In this document: one piece after another, positions 8,089 to 19,000 of the stretch
Position numbering within the stretch: position 1 is the first letter of the stretch
How the letters are laid out: each line of letters opens with the position of its first letter
DNA from: Eubacteriales Family XIII. Incertae Sedis bacterium
Lineage (GTDB): Bacteria; Bacillota; Clostridia; Peptostreptococcales; Anaerovoracaceae
Direction: 5' to 3'
NCBI GenBank assembly: GCA_031272485.1
Contig: JAISTV010000006.1
Location: forward strand, 1 to 64,000
DNA length: 64,000 nucleotides
The notes under the pieces: generated by a model
The model's database searches: none
Told to the model about the DNA's origin: nothing
Seen by the model: only the letters and a program-made list of their open reading frames with translations
Translations under genes and position numbers: made by a program

Positions 8089-9359
8089 TTAAGACCATTC
8101 GTATAAATAATGCGGCGGACGTAAGGCTGGCGGTGGCTGTGCTTGCCGGCCGTGGCGGGACGCTGGCGGAAGGCGTGGAAGAGGCGGTGCGCGAGATTAT
8201 ATGGACCGTGCGCGTAGGGGGCGACCCGGCGCTCTTCGCTTACGCGGAAAAGTTTGACGGCGGCATGCCGGATCCGCTTACCGCGGGACGCGCGGAGATG
8301 AAGGCCGCCTATGAAAAGGTAGATGACGCCTTCCGGAAGGCCATAACCCATGCGGCAGAGAACATTCGCGCCTACCATGAGAAGCAGCTGCCTGCCGGCT
8401 ATGAACACAAGCAGGAGGGCGGCGTGGTGCTCGGACAGATCGTGCGCGGGCTTACCCGCGTGGGGCTCTACGTGCCGGGCGGCACGGCGGCCTACCCTTC
8501 CACGGTGCTCATGAACGCCATACCGGCCAGGCTCGCGGGCGTGCAGGAGCTCATCATGGTTACGCCGCGCGCGGAGCTGAATATCCTGGCGGCGGCCTAC
8601 CTTGCCGGCGTGGACAGGGTCTTCTTCGTGGGCGGGGCGCACGCGGTGGCGGCGCTTGCGTACGGGACAGAAACCATCCCGCGCGTGGATAAAATCGTGG
8701 GTCCCGGAAACGTCTACGTGGCCACGGCCAAGCGGATGCTTTACGGCACGGTGGACATAGAGATGATTGCTGGTCCGAGCGAGGTGCTCATCCTCGCGGA
8801 CGAGACGGCGGACGCGGCTTACGCGGCGGCGGACATGCTCTCGCAGGCCGAGCACGACGTGAACGCGGCGGCGGTGCTGCTGACCACGGACGAGAAGGTG
8901 GCGGAGCAGGTGTCAAGTGAAATAGCTTTACAGCTGAAATCGCTGCCGCGCGGCGGGATTGCGGGGGAGGCCATAGAGAAGAACGGCCTCATTGGCATCT
9001 GCCGGTCAGAGGATGAAATGGTGGCGCTGGCGGACGAGATAGCGCCGGAGCACCTGGAGATTCTCACGGCGGACCCGTTCGGGCTGCTGGCGCGGGTGAA
9101 GAACGCGGGCTCGGTGTTCCTGGGGCCGTACAGCCCGGAGCCGCTCGGAGACTACTACGCGGGAACCAACCACGTGCTGCCCACAAGCGGCGCGGCGCGG
9201 TTCGCCTCCCCGCTGGGCGTCTATGACTTCGTGAAGCGAATGAGTTATACTTACTATACGAGGGAGGCGCTCGCAGCAGCCAGGGAAGACATACAGGCCA
9301 TAGGAAACGCAGAAGGACTGACCGCACACGTCGCGGCAGTAAATAAGAGATTCGAGTAG
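8085..9359 (+). CDS. hisD: histidinol dehydrogenase HisD
   Basis: A 424-residue zinc enzyme that oxidises L-histidinol to L-histidine in two NAD-dependent steps. Family blocks are GLYVPGGTAAYPSTVLMNA, KIVGPGNVYVATAKR, IAGPSEVLILAD, SQAEHDVNAAA, EIAPEHLEI and YAGTNHVLPTSGAARF. The start is GTG at 8085, overlapping the hisZG stop by 4 bp and preceded by AGGAGAG. The stop codon lies inside the first copy of a 19-bp direct repeat that belongs to the palindromic element downstream. A mini-palindrome occurs inside the gene at 8911-8932. Confidence 0.96.
   Translation: MIKTIRINNAADVRLAVAVLAGRGGTLAEGVEEAVREIIWTVRVGGDPALFAYAEKFDGGMPDPLTAGRAEMKAAYEKVDDAFRKAITHAAENIRAYHEKQLPAGYEHKQEGGVVLGQIVRGLTRVGLYVPGGTAAYPSTVLMNAIPARLAGVQELIMVTPRAELNILAAAYLAGVDRVFFVGGAHAVAALAYGTETIPRVDKIVGPGNVYVATAKRMLYGTVDIEMIAGPSEVLILADETADAAYAAADMLSQAEHDVNAAAVLLTTDEKVAEQVSSEIALQLKSLPRGGIAGEAIEKNGLIGICRSEDEMVALADEIAPEHLEILTADPFGLLARVKNAGSVFLGPYSPEPLGDYYAGTNHVLPTSGAARFASPLGVYDFVKRMSYTYYTREALAAAREDIQAIGNAEGLTAHVAAVNKRFE
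8911..8932. repeat. imperfect in-frame mini-palindrome in hisD
   Basis: TGTCAAG (8911-8917) and CTTTACA (8926-8932) form an imperfect inverted repeat with an 8-nt loop. It has the same TCA-AGT phase as the units in hisZG, ecfA2 and trmB. Confidence 0.3.
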
Positions 9360-9476
9360 ACGTCATTCCCGGGCGACGTACAGTAGACGTCATTCCCGGG
9401 CTTGTCCCGGGAATCCAGAAGTGCAACTATCGATAGGATGCGGTACTGGATTGCCGGGACAAGCCCGGCAATGACG
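9356..9476. repeat. dispersed-type palindromic repeat element between hisD and hisB
   Basis: A 19-bp unit (GTAGACGTCATTCCCGGGC) occurs at 9356-9374 and again at 9383-9401. The second copy continues into a 31-bp arm (9388-9418), and an inverted copy lies at 9446-9476. The arms match at 29 of 31 positions, and the two differences preserve pairing inside each arm's own palindrome. This CATTCCCGGG-type sequence resembles interspersed palindromic repeats familiar from proteobacterial genomes. It separates hisD and hisB by 164 bp in an otherwise tight operon, and could form RNA structure or be a mobile repeat. Confidence 0.75.
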
Positions 9477-9523
9477 AGTGGATAATCGCAAGGTATGTAT
9501 GCGAATGAAGAAAGGATAGGGAT

Positions 9524-10111
9524 ATGCGAAACGCGGAGAAGAACCGGGAGACTAAGGAGACGCGGATTACGCTTGCGCTGAATCTGGACGGCAGCGGCGC
9601 GGCCGACGTGCAGACGGGCGTGGGGTTTTTCGACCACATGCTTACGGCCTTTGCCGTGCACAGCGGTCTGGACCTCACCGTGCGCTGCGCGGGCGACCTG
9701 AACGTGGACGGACACCACACGGTGGAAGACGTGGGCATAGTGCTCGGGCAGGCCTTCGCGGAGGCGGTAGGCGAAAAGAAGGGCATAGCGCGCTACGGGT
9801 TTTTCGCCATCCCCATGGACGAATCGCTCGGGCTGGCCGCCATAGACATAAGCGGCAGGCCGTATCTGGTCTTTGACGCGGACTTCCGCGCGGACGCTGT
9901 GGGCGACCTCGAGACGCAGCTCGTGCGCGAGTTCTTCTACGCGTTTGCCACCAACGCGGGCGTGACCCTGCACATCCTGGCCCCCTACGGCGAGAACGAC
10001 CACCACAAATGCGAGGCCATCTTCAAGGCCTGGGCGCACGCGGTGAAAGCGGCCGTGGCGCTCACCGGCCCGTCTGACGCGGTGCTCTCCAGCAAGGGAG
10101 CGCTCGCATGA
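9524..10111 (+). CDS. hisB: imidazoleglycerol-phosphate dehydratase HisB
   Basis: A 195-residue monofunctional IGP dehydratase, which dehydrates imidazole glycerol phosphate to imidazole acetol phosphate. The metal-binding histidine motifs are present: GFFDHMLTAFAVHSG, DGHHTVEDVGIVLG and GENDHHKCEAIFKA. No N-terminal phosphatase domain is fused, so histidinol phosphatase must be encoded elsewhere. The start has GAAAGGATAGGG upstream and follows the repeat element. The end overlaps hisH by 4 bp. Confidence 0.96.
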   Translation: MRNAEKNRETKETRITLALNLDGSGAADVQTGVGFFDHMLTAFAVHSGLDLTVRCAGDLNVDGHHTVEDVGIVLGQAFAEAVGEKKGIARYGFFAIPMDESLGLAAIDISGRPYLVFDADFRADAVGDLETQLVREFFYAFATNAGVTLHILAPYGENDHHKCEAIFKAWAHAVKAAVALTGPSDAVLSSKGALA

Positions 10112-10707
10112 TTGCGGTCATAGACTATGGCGCGGGGAACCTGTTCAGCGTGCACAACGCGCTCAAGTTCCTCGGCTTTGAGAACCGCGTGACGGCGGAC
10201 CCGGGTGTGCTGCGCGCGGCGGACAAGCTCATCCTGCCGGGCGTGGGCGCCTTTCCGGACGCCATGAACCGCCTCCGGCAGGCAGGCCTGGACCAGGCCA
10301 TCCGGAGCGAAGCCCTGAGCGGCAAGCCGCTACTGGGCATCTGCCTGGGCATGCAGCTGCTGTTCGAGAAGGGCTATGAGTTTGAGGAGACGGAAGGGCT
10401 GAGCCTCATAGACGGCTATGTGGACAAGATTCTGGCGCCCGCGCTCAAAATTCCGCATATGGGCTGGGACGAGGTGGAGATAGTCAATCCCTCGCCCCTC
10501 ACGGCGGACATAAATAGCGGAGACCGCGTCTACTTCGTGCATTCCTACAAGGCGGTGACCGCGGTGAGCAACATAAACCTGGCGACCCAGTACGGCCAAC
10601 TCGTACCGGCCCTCGTCAGCAGGGACAATGTCCATGGCGCCCAGTTTCATCCCGAGAAGAGCGGCGGCGTAGGGCTGAAGATCCTGAACGCGTTCGGAGA
10701 GCTTTAA
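10108..10707 (+). CDS. hisH: imidazole glycerol phosphate synthase glutaminase subunit HisH
   Basis: A 199-residue class I glutamine amidotransferase that supplies ammonia to HisF. The nucleophile Cys lies in GICLGMQLLFEKG and the partner His and Glu in AQFHPEKSGG; PHMGWDEV is a HisH signature. It overlaps hisB by 4 bp (ATGA) and hisA starts immediately after its stop. Confidence 0.96.
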   Translation: MIAVIDYGAGNLFSVHNALKFLGFENRVTADPGVLRAADKLILPGVGAFPDAMNRLRQAGLDQAIRSEALSGKPLLGICLGMQLLFEKGYEFEETEGLSLIDGYVDKILAPALKIPHMGWDEVEIVNPSPLTADINSGDRVYFVHSYKAVTAVSNINLATQYGQLVPALVSRDNVHGAQFHPEKSGGVGLKILNAFGEL

Positions 10708-11421
10708 GTGATTATCCTGCCTGCCATAGATTTGATAGACGGACAGTGCGTGCGGCTTACGCGCGGCGCGTACGACACGGCCGAGCAAGTGGCGGCGGAA
10801 CCGCTTCAGACGGCGGACAGTTTTGCCGCGGCGGGCGCGCGGTGGATTCACATGGTGGATCTGGACGGCGCCAAGGCGGGCGCGCCGGTAAACCAGGACG
10901 TGATTCTGGCGGTGGCGCGCGCGGGGAAGCTTCAAGTGGAGGTGGGCGGCGGCATCCGCACGGCGCAGGACGCGGCCCTTTACATGGACGGCGGCGCGGC
11001 GCGCGTAATCCTCGGGTCCGTGGCGCTCACCGAGCCCGCGCTGGTAAGGGAACTCGTGGCACAGTACGGCGAGCGGATAGCCGTGGGCATAGACGCGCGG
11101 GATGGCTTTGTTCGGACCGCCGGGTGGCTGGCGGAAAGCCGCGTGCATTTTACGGACTTGGCGCGGGAAATGGCCGCGGCAGGCGTAAAGACCATCATCT
11201 ATACGGACATAGGCCGGGACGGCACGCTCTCAGGGCCGAACCTGGAAGAGCTGGCGGCCGTACGCGACGCGGCGCCCGGCGTGGGAATCATAGCGAGCGG
11301 CGGCATAAGGAATCTGGCGGACGTTCAGGCCTGTCAAGCTCTGGAGCTTGACGGGGTCATACTCGGCAAGAGTATTTACAAGGGGACCATAGATTTGAAA
11401 GAGGTAATCGCGTTATGTTAG
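10708..11421 (+). CDS. hisA: phosphoribosyl-formimino isomerase HisA
   Basis: A 237-residue TIM-barrel isomerase that converts ProFAR to PRFAR. The catalytic Asp residues are in [13 protein letters not shown] and [22 protein letters not shown] and ASGGIRN are phosphate-binding loops. The GTG start directly abuts the hisH stop. The end overlaps hisF by 7 bp. An 8-bp inverted repeat with a 4-nt loop (11333-11352) lies near the 3' end. Confidence 0.95.
   Translation: MIILPAIDLIDGQCVRLTRGAYDTAEQVAAEPLQTADSFAAAGARWIHMVDLDGAKAGAPVNQDVILAVARAGKLQVEVGGGIRTAQDAALYMDGGAARVILGSVALTEPALVRELVAQYGERIAVGIDARDGFVRTAGWLAESRVHFTDLAREMAAAGVKTIIYTDIGRDGTLSGPNLEELAAVRDAAPGVGIIASGGIRNLADVQACQALELDGVILGKSIYKGTIDLKEVIALC
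11333..11352. repeat. 8-bp perfect inverted repeat inside hisA
   Basis: GTCAAGCT (11333-11340) and AGCTTGAC (11345-11352) flank a 4-nt loop. It shares the GTCAAG and CTTGAC core with other intragenic palindromes here but has a different reading phase, so it may be unrelated. Confidence 0.3.
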
Positions 11422-12209
11422 CAAAGAGAGTTATTCCGTGCCTTGACGTGAAGGACGGCAAGGTGGTCAAGGGCGTGAACTTTGTCAATATCCAGGACGT
11501 GGGCGACCCGGTGCAGTGCGCCATAGAGTATAACCGGCAGGGCGCGGACGAGATAGTCTTTCTGGATATTACCGCTACGCACGAGCGGCGCGGCACCATG
11601 GCGGACGTGGTTTTCCGCACGGCGGAGAACGTGTTCATACCGCTCACGGTGGGCGGCGGCATTCGCACGCCGGATGACTTCCGCGAGCTGCTCAAGGCAG
11701 GCGCGGACAAGGTGTCCGTAAACTCCGCCGCCGTGTACGGCCCGGAGATTATCTCGGAGGCGGCGTACCGGTTCGGAAGCCAGTGCGTGGTGGTGGCCAT
11801 AGACGCCAAGTGCGTGGGCACGGAAGAGAATCCGGACAGCCCCCGCTACGGGAAGAAGAAGTACCACGTCTACACGGAGGGCGGCCGGAAGGACGCCGGG
11901 CTGGACGCGGTGGAGTGGGCGCGCAAGGCGGAGGAGCTGGGCGCGGGCGAGATTCTGCTTACGTCCATGGACACGGACGGCACCAAGGCGGGGTTTGACC
12001 ACGACATGCTGCAGGCGGTCTGTGAGGTGGTGCGGATTCCGGTTATCGCCTCGGGCGGCGGCGGGTCCCTGGATTCGTTTGTGGAAGTGTTTAAGAAGAC
12101 GGATGCGGACGCGGCGTTGGCGGCCTCGGTCTTTCACTACGGCGAGTACGTGGTGGACGACGTGAAGCAGGCCATGCGCGGCGGCGGGATTCCGGTGAGG
12201 ATACAGTAA
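11415..12209 (+). CDS. hisF: imidazole glycerol phosphate synthase cyclase subunit HisF
   Basis: A 264-residue TIM-barrel cyclase, partner of HisH, producing IGP and AICAR. Catalytic Asp residues sit in [16 protein letters not shown] and [25 protein letters not shown] and ASGGGGSLD are the phosphate sites. A family-typical insertion ([16 protein letters not shown]) is present. Its stop overlaps the hisI start (TAATG). Confidence 0.96.
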   Translation: MLAKRVIPCLDVKDGKVVKGVNFVNIQDVGDPVQCAIEYNRQGADEIVFLDITATHERRGTMADVVFRTAENVFIPLTVGGGIRTPDDFRELLKAGADKVSVNSAAVYGPEIISEAAYRFGSQCVVVAIDAKCVGTEENPDSPRYGKKKYHVYTEGGRKDAGLDAVEWARKAEELGAGEILLTSMDTDGTKAGFDHDMLQAVCEVVRIPVIASGGGGSLDSFVEVFKKTDADAALAASVFHYGEYVVDDVKQAMRGGGIPVRIQ

Positions 12210-12535
12210 TGGAACTGGATAAGTATTTTGAGAAGAGCGATCTTGTGCCCGCCGTGGTCATAGACGGAACGGACGGCGCGGTGCTCATGGTGGCGTATAT
12301 GAACCGCGAGAGCCTCGAGAAGACGCTTGATACGGGCTATACCTGGTACTACAGCCGCTCGCGGCAGCGCCTGTGGCAGAAGGGCGAGGAGTCGGGCCAC
12401 GTGCAGCGGGTACTTAGCATAGTGCCGGACTGCGATTTCGACACGCTGCTCGTAACGGTGGAACAGACAGGCCCGGCCTGCCACACCGGTAACCGCAGCT
12501 GCTTTTTCGCGGAGCCGATATACAAGGCGGAGTAA
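12209..12535 (+). CDS. hisI: phosphoribosyl-AMP cyclohydrolase HisI
   Basis: A 108-residue zinc enzyme that opens the adenine ring of PR-AMP. Motifs are [42 protein letters not shown] and [10 protein letters not shown], which contain the metal-binding Asp and Cys residues. It is separate from HisE, which follows 10 bp later. Confidence 0.95.
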   Translation: MELDKYFEKSDLVPAVVIDGTDGAVLMVAYMNRESLEKTLDTGYTWYYSRSRQRLWQKGEESGHVQRVLSIVPDCDFDTLLVTVEQTGPACHTGNRSCFFAEPIYKAE

Positions 12536-12545
12536 GGAGAAAACT

Positions 12546-12896
12546 ATGTTTGACGTAATTAACGACCTGTACGCCGTTATCCTCTCCCGCAAGGAGTCTG
12601 CGGCGGAGGGGTCTTATACCGGCTACCTGTTTCGCGAGGGCCTCGACAAGATCCTCAAGAAGGTCGGGGAGGAGAGCAGCGAAACCATAATTGCCGCCAA
12701 GAGCCTTCAGGCGGACGCGGCGGACGCGGGCAAGCGCGCGGATTTGGCGAATGAGGTCTGCGACCTTTTGTATCACCTGCTCGTGCTGCTCGCCGAGCGG
12801 GACGTGCCCCTCGAAGAGGTAGAGGAAATCCTGCGCGCCCGCGCAGAGAAGCAGGGAAACCTGAAGGAGCAGAAGGTCATAGATAAAAATAGTTAA
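12546..12896 (+). CDS. hisE: phosphoribosyl-ATP pyrophosphohydrolase HisE
   Basis: A 116-residue MazG-like enzyme that removes pyrophosphate from PR-ATP. The metal-binding helix pattern is KKVGEESSETIIAAK and LANEVCDLLYHLLVLLAE. It is preceded by AAGGAG and is the last gene of the operon. The C-terminal lysine-rich tail (NLKEQKVIDKNS) is short. No clear terminator follows before the next promoter. Confidence 0.95.
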   Translation: MFDVINDLYAVILSRKESAAEGSYTGYLFREGLDKILKKVGEESSETIIAAKSLQADAADAGKRADLANEVCDLLYHLLVLLAERDVPLEEVEEILRARAEKQGNLKEQKVIDKNS

Positions 12897-12921
12897 TAGT
12901 TTTACACACGAACGATTATTG

Positions 12922-12951
12922 TTGACTTAGAGTGTGAGTTTCCCCTATAAT
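12922..12951 (+). promoter_or_regulatory. promoter of the giant surface-protein gene
   Basis: TTGACT (12922-12927), an 18-bp spacer and a perfect TATAAT (12946-12951). The predicted start near 12958 gives a leader of about 110 nt before the ATG at 13070. I recognised no riboswitch in that leader. Confidence 0.7.
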
Positions 12952-13069
12952 AACCTGAGAGACATCTGGATTTACAAGGAGTTATTTTTTCGCAGAGGGT
13001 GGAGGCTTTTAGGGCACCAATCGGGGGTTCCTTTATGTTTCCATTTTGAGCATGGGGAGGATTGCAAGT

Positions 13070-16000
13070 ATGCGGTTAAGCTGCCGGATACGAGCTTTTG
13101 CCAAAAAACGCATCAGTGTGGTAGCCGGGTTGAGCTTGACGCGTGAAGTTCCTACGAAAAAAACTGTTACGGGCAGCAAGCGCCGCTATTTCTTAGCGTG
13201 CGCGCTTTTGCTTTTTGTCATCTTTTCCATCTCCGCGCTCATTGCCGCGGAAAACGGCTATAACCTTTTTGACGGCTGGTTCTCTGCCGGGGCGGAAGAC
13301 CCTGCGGGAACCGATAGCGTGGCGGCTGACGCTGCGCAGGGCGAAGCGGATACGGCCGCGGGCACGGAGGACATTGCCGCGGAGAGCGAAGCGGATGCCG
13401 CTGCCGGAACGGAAACAGACGCAGAAGCGCAGGCAGCGGAAAGCAGCACGGTAAACACGCTGAGCGTAAACCCGCTGGATGCGGACACCATGCAAGGCTA
13501 CGCCGAGCAGACGCCCGGTATGACCGCCGCGCAGGTAAACGCGCTCTCGCAGGGCGTGGACGAGGAGTGGTGGAAGGTAAACGGCAGCTACAGCTGGATG
13601 TGGAGTTCCTACGTGCTGACGGGCTGCGAGGAGACGAATCCGGACTACCCGCGCTGGGTACAGTACACCGGAAACGACGCGAACTATGTGGACCTTCTGG
13701 GCGCCATTACGCACATCCCGCAGGCGGCCCCGGACGGACATCACTACTACACCACGAGCGCGGATATGCGCGTTCCGGCGCCGGCGCTGGATGACGCTTA
13801 CACCTTTGGCGGTACCATACCGCGGGACGGAGCGTTTTCCGAGGCGGAGCCGTGGATAGATATAAACAGCGACGGGGAAAACGCGCAGGAGCTGCCCAAG
13901 GTGGCTTCTACCGCCGGCGACGGCAGCACGGTATATTCCGATGAGTATTCCTATTACTACCTTCGTATGACCTACGGGGCGTATGCCAGCGTGACTACGG
14001 ACGCAACCACCGGCAGGTCTTCCTACTACAACGTAAATCGCGGCAGCATAACGATACCGAACCCCACTATAAGCGTGACCATAAACGACGAGTACTTCTA
14101 TGAGCTGACCTCCTTCGGGGCCGATAAGGTCTGGGACGCGTCCGATGACGTAGCCTGGACCAAAATGCTCAAGAGGATAAACACCCTGAAGGTGTATGAC
14201 GCCGCTGCCCAGCGGTGGTTCCTGGATGCGGATGGGGACGGCGTTTATGACCCCTGGTATCGAGGCGGTTCGACCGCCAACCCTACAAGAGCCGGGGAGA
14301 CCTGGATTTCGGAAGTGGACCCGGAAGGGGACGGGCCCATAGTGGTGGGCGGATACGACATAACCGCGGAACTGGCCAGTATCGAGGCGAATCCGGATCA
14401 GATTATTCCGGCCTACATAGACGCGAACGGAAACGGCGCCTATGACCTGTATACCGAGCCATACATGGACTGGAACCGGAACGGCAAGTGGGATGCCCAC
14501 TACGGGCCGGAGCTCATGACCGGTGCGGTCATTCACGAATATGGCTGCCCGCTGTTCGGTTCGAACGTGCGCCCGACCTATGCGGGGGCGGTGGCCACAG
14601 GGCAGGACGATAACTGGAAGATAAACGGAAACGGCATCTTTAAGATGCACAATTCCGCGGCGAGCGCGGACAGCTCGGATCAGATGTTTAACTACGCGGT
14701 GGAGCAGCCGTTTTCGGAAAGCCCTGTATTATTAGGTAACGCTGCTCGTGCCTATGTCGCCACCATGACGGCCATAGCCGCGGAGTACCTGACCGGCCCC
14801 GGGATTAACAGCGGCGCGGCGCAATACACAGTAACCAGCGGGTCCGGCAACTCCCTTAAGACCACCAATTATATAATCCCCATGTCGGCAGGAAACGGCG
14901 GCAATGTGAGCGCCATCAAGGCGGCAAGCAACGCCGGCAGTCTGCCGGGCGGGCTGAATAACTGGGTGCTGCACCCCTGGTCGTTCTCGGTGGGAACCAC
15001 GGGGAAGGCCACGGCCGCTGCCATAGCGCAGACCGATACGGAAACGAGCCTTGCCGCGAGCGGTTACAATACAAAATTTGCTACGAGCGGCAACACGGGC
15101 GGCGCCACGAACTACGTCTGGCAGCCCGTCTGGCGGCAGTATTACGGCGGCCAGTACAACGCGAACGCCGAGTTTACCGGAAACTCCACCCGCACCACAG
15201 CGTCCCTGTTCTATAACGACCCGACGCTGGCGCAGGTCTTTTTCGCGCAGTCGCGTGCCACCTATGACGGGGTAAACAACCCCGCAGACACCTTGAATGG
15301 TGCAGACGCAAACCGCAACATGCTCTCCTACGAGTCGGCAGGCTCTGCCGCGGGGGACACGGCCAGCACGGATACGGAGGCGCGCGTGAGCCGGGCGCTC
15401 GGCGAGACGCCGCTCTTGGTCAAGGATGCGGCGCGCTACCTGCTCCCGCGCTTCGACGGTGCCTTCCCCAAGATAGGCGGCACGGCGGAGGGCGTTTCCT
15501 ACATAGCGGACGTATCGCAGTATTTCGGCGCGAACACGGACATAGGTCCGGACATCCAAAGTGTGCTTCTGGACTATACGGAAGCGGAAAACCGCATAAC
15601 CCAGTCTACGCCCGTTGGCTCGCGCACCTATTGGACCTTTGGTTACGATACGCAGGTCACCGGAAGCTACCCGGTGGCGGCCTCCTCGTCCTACCACATG
15701 GCGAGCATATACGGCAATACGCCGGTGAATAACGCGGCAAACGGTTATGGCACCTCCGACACGGCATCCAACGCCTGGAATACAAGCGCCGCGACTTACA
15801 ACCCCACGGGCTGGATAGGCGGCGATAACGCGAAAACCGCGGTAACCGAGGGCTCCCCCACGCTTAACTCCGGCGCCTACCCCTTCTACCAACCGCTGTC
15901 CATAAACACCGGATACACGAAGGCAGAGGGCTGGCAGGATGCCTCCGCTGTGACGGGAACGGACGGCGTGGACATGGCGAGCATGGAGGCCAGCCCCGTG

Positions 16001-19000
16001 GCCAAGACTTCCATGGGGCAGCGCAGCGCGGGCTTTGCCAACTTGAACAGCGACACTGCGGTAAGCAACGGCACAGACAGCGCCCTTCGCTATCCCATAA
16101 TCGATACGCTCTACGGCCAGGGCAACGGCACGACCACCGGCGTGAGCAACGCGGCGCTGTGGATAGACAGCTGGAACCGCTACTTTACGGGCGGCATAGT
16201 CCAGGGCGACGCGAACGTAAAGGCCAACGCACCTTACACTAACACCGGCAACGGCGCCACCCTGAAGGTGGAAACGGAAGAGATTACGGCGGAGCCGGCG
16301 GTGACCATATCCCCGGCGGCCGTGCAGCCCGAAAACCGCTATACGGTGGGCTTCTATACGCAGGACTGGATCTACATGGGCAGTGAGGTGCGCGATCCGG
16401 CGGCCGGTATGCCCATGCAGGTGTGGAACGCCGGCGATGCTAGCGGCTGGACGAGCTCGTCCGCAATGGGCGTAGACAATTCTCTGCCCGCCACCGCCAC
16501 CACCGCCACGGACCGCCTGGGGGTAGCCAACAGCGCGGCCAAGGCCTCTGTCTACGCCACCTATCAGAACAACTGGGGCTATTCGGGCGGCTGGCCGGAT
16601 TCCTACTGGTCCTATCTGGGCGACCAGCGCATAATGAAGAGCGATACCGGCGATGCCAAGAAGGCGCTCACGGATCCCACGGATGCGTTCGGGCGCTGGT
16701 CCGCGACCACGTATAACGACACCACATACGCGGCGAGTCTCCAGCCATCGGATATCAGTTACGGGCAGGGGGCGAATCTTAGCGCAGCGTCCTCCTACAA
16801 ATATCCCAACCTGTACTACAAGGGCTCCGTGCCGGCGCAGGCGCAGGCCTCGGGCAACAGCAACGCCGCCACCCTCTCCATGGGAACGGCTACCGGTACG
16901 GCGTGGAGTGACATCGTCTGGCGGCGCAACTGGGTATACGGATACGGTTTTACATATGGCACTGCCAATACGAGCGGGCAGACTGCGGCCGTTTTGGGAT
17001 TTCCCTCTTCCGGAACCCCCAGCGCGCAGCTTCCCACCGACGTGGAAATCTACGCGAATCTGTCCTACGGCGGCAATCTAATGTACACGCAAAACTCGCT
17101 GGCCTGGTATAGCCGCTCGCTGCCTACCATGTGGTGGCGCGGGCCGCTGGGCAACGCGTATGACCCGGACGGGCAGGATAAGGACGGCATGATTTGGATG
17201 GGCGGAGAGTCTACCGCGGACGCGCTGAATGGCGCGAGCACGCCGCGTACCGCGGACATAGGCGAAGGAATCCAAAACAAGTATAACTACATCAACACAT
17301 TCGGAAACAATAAGGTTGCCTCCACCGCGGATAGCTCGTCGCTCGGTTATCTTTCCGGCTATAATATTATCAGCCGGACAAATACCAATAGCTTCCTCAC
17401 AGGTTATGATTCTCAATCCGGCGTTCCGCAGAACGTTTCCTACAGTACGCTGTCCTACGCCTCCGCCGTGGTGCGCAACAGGCAGAACTACGATGCTTCC
17501 GCGGAGACATCGGTTTACTACGTAGCCGACGATGTGAAGCTGCGCTACGCCTATGCGGCCGGACGCGAGCAGGAACCGGTGCAACACTATTTCTACTCGC
17601 TTTCCCCCAACATGTATAACTTTGACCATACCGATTATAACGAGACTAACGACGACACGTTCGAGAAGTACACCATAAACGGGTATCTGAACAACGCGCT
17701 TGAAAACAAGACCACCGCCGCTACTGCCACGATGGCAGCGCTTTATGCGTCCAAGAATGTAAAGGCGGAGGACTCCGAGTACTCGCAGATGACCAATCTG
17801 CGCACCGGCGACCTGCTGCCCTCTACGGAAATCAACTACCTGCCGCAGAGCGGCGTTTCGGGGACACCGGCCAGCGGCACCCTGATTGAGCCGGATACCA
17901 CCGTGGCGCTGCTCAAAGATGAGTACGGCCGCGATCCTGCAGACCCCTATGAGGATGTAACGTACTGGTATTCGGTGAAGATGATGTCCATAGAGAGCGC
18001 CACCGCCTCTCCCTATACCGGCCTCACCCGCTCCATTTCGGAGATGTACACCAACGACTATGTGGGTGATTCTCCTGAGGTTATCAATGAAACCAACACC
18101 CGCCAGGTAGGAAACGGGGACGATTTTGCCGTACTGGGCATGAGTCAGACAAGCATATCCGCGGCGGACCAGGGTGAAATTGGCTATACCGGTAGTAGCA
18201 CGCAGCCGCTCTATAACGCCACCGGCACGTTTTCTGGCGGCTCAGGTTTCTGGCAATCCGAGGAGACCGGCTATATGGGTACGGTAGCCTATACCGGGCT
18301 CAGCGTGAGCGGAAAGCCGCTCACCGAAGCGCTGCCTTTTGGTAACGTGACGCTTACGCAGAGCAACGCGGCGTTTTACAATACCGATCCCATAACCGGC
18401 GGCATACAGGCGCATGACCTGTATCTGTTCAATGCCTCCAATGCCCTTGGCTCGGACGGCGGCTTCGTAAGGTCGCTTTACGGCTATATAGCCAACGACT
18501 ATAACTTTGTGCGCACCGGCCCGCTCCTGCGTACGGTAGGCCAGCAGCTGGAGATGAACGATTCCAGCTCTACGGAGTACGAAAAAGTAAAGCCGTACAG
18601 CGGCCAGGTCAGCGGTCTTTTTGATAGCAACCCGTATCCGGCGGGTGAGAACCGGTTTGAAATGAGGCTTTATACCCGTGGTGAAAACAGCTCCCAATAC
18701 CTTGCCAACTGGACGAAGGGCTGGCGCTGGTCTACCGCCCGCTCGGAGAAGGTCACGCAGGGCGCCATAGACTGGAATGACGCAGACGGGAACGGAATCA
18801 AGGATGCGGACGAGGAATATGTAAACGCCGCGTTTATCGTGGCGGGTTCCGGCCATCAGATAGCGCTTTCGGGCGCCAACCACATTCAGGACGGCTACCA
18901 CATAGTGAACCTCGGCGCCACCGTGTCCGGTGAGGCCATTCACGATCCGGCCACTGCGTCTGCACCCTCGCACGCGGTGGATCTGGGGTCGGCGGCGGAC

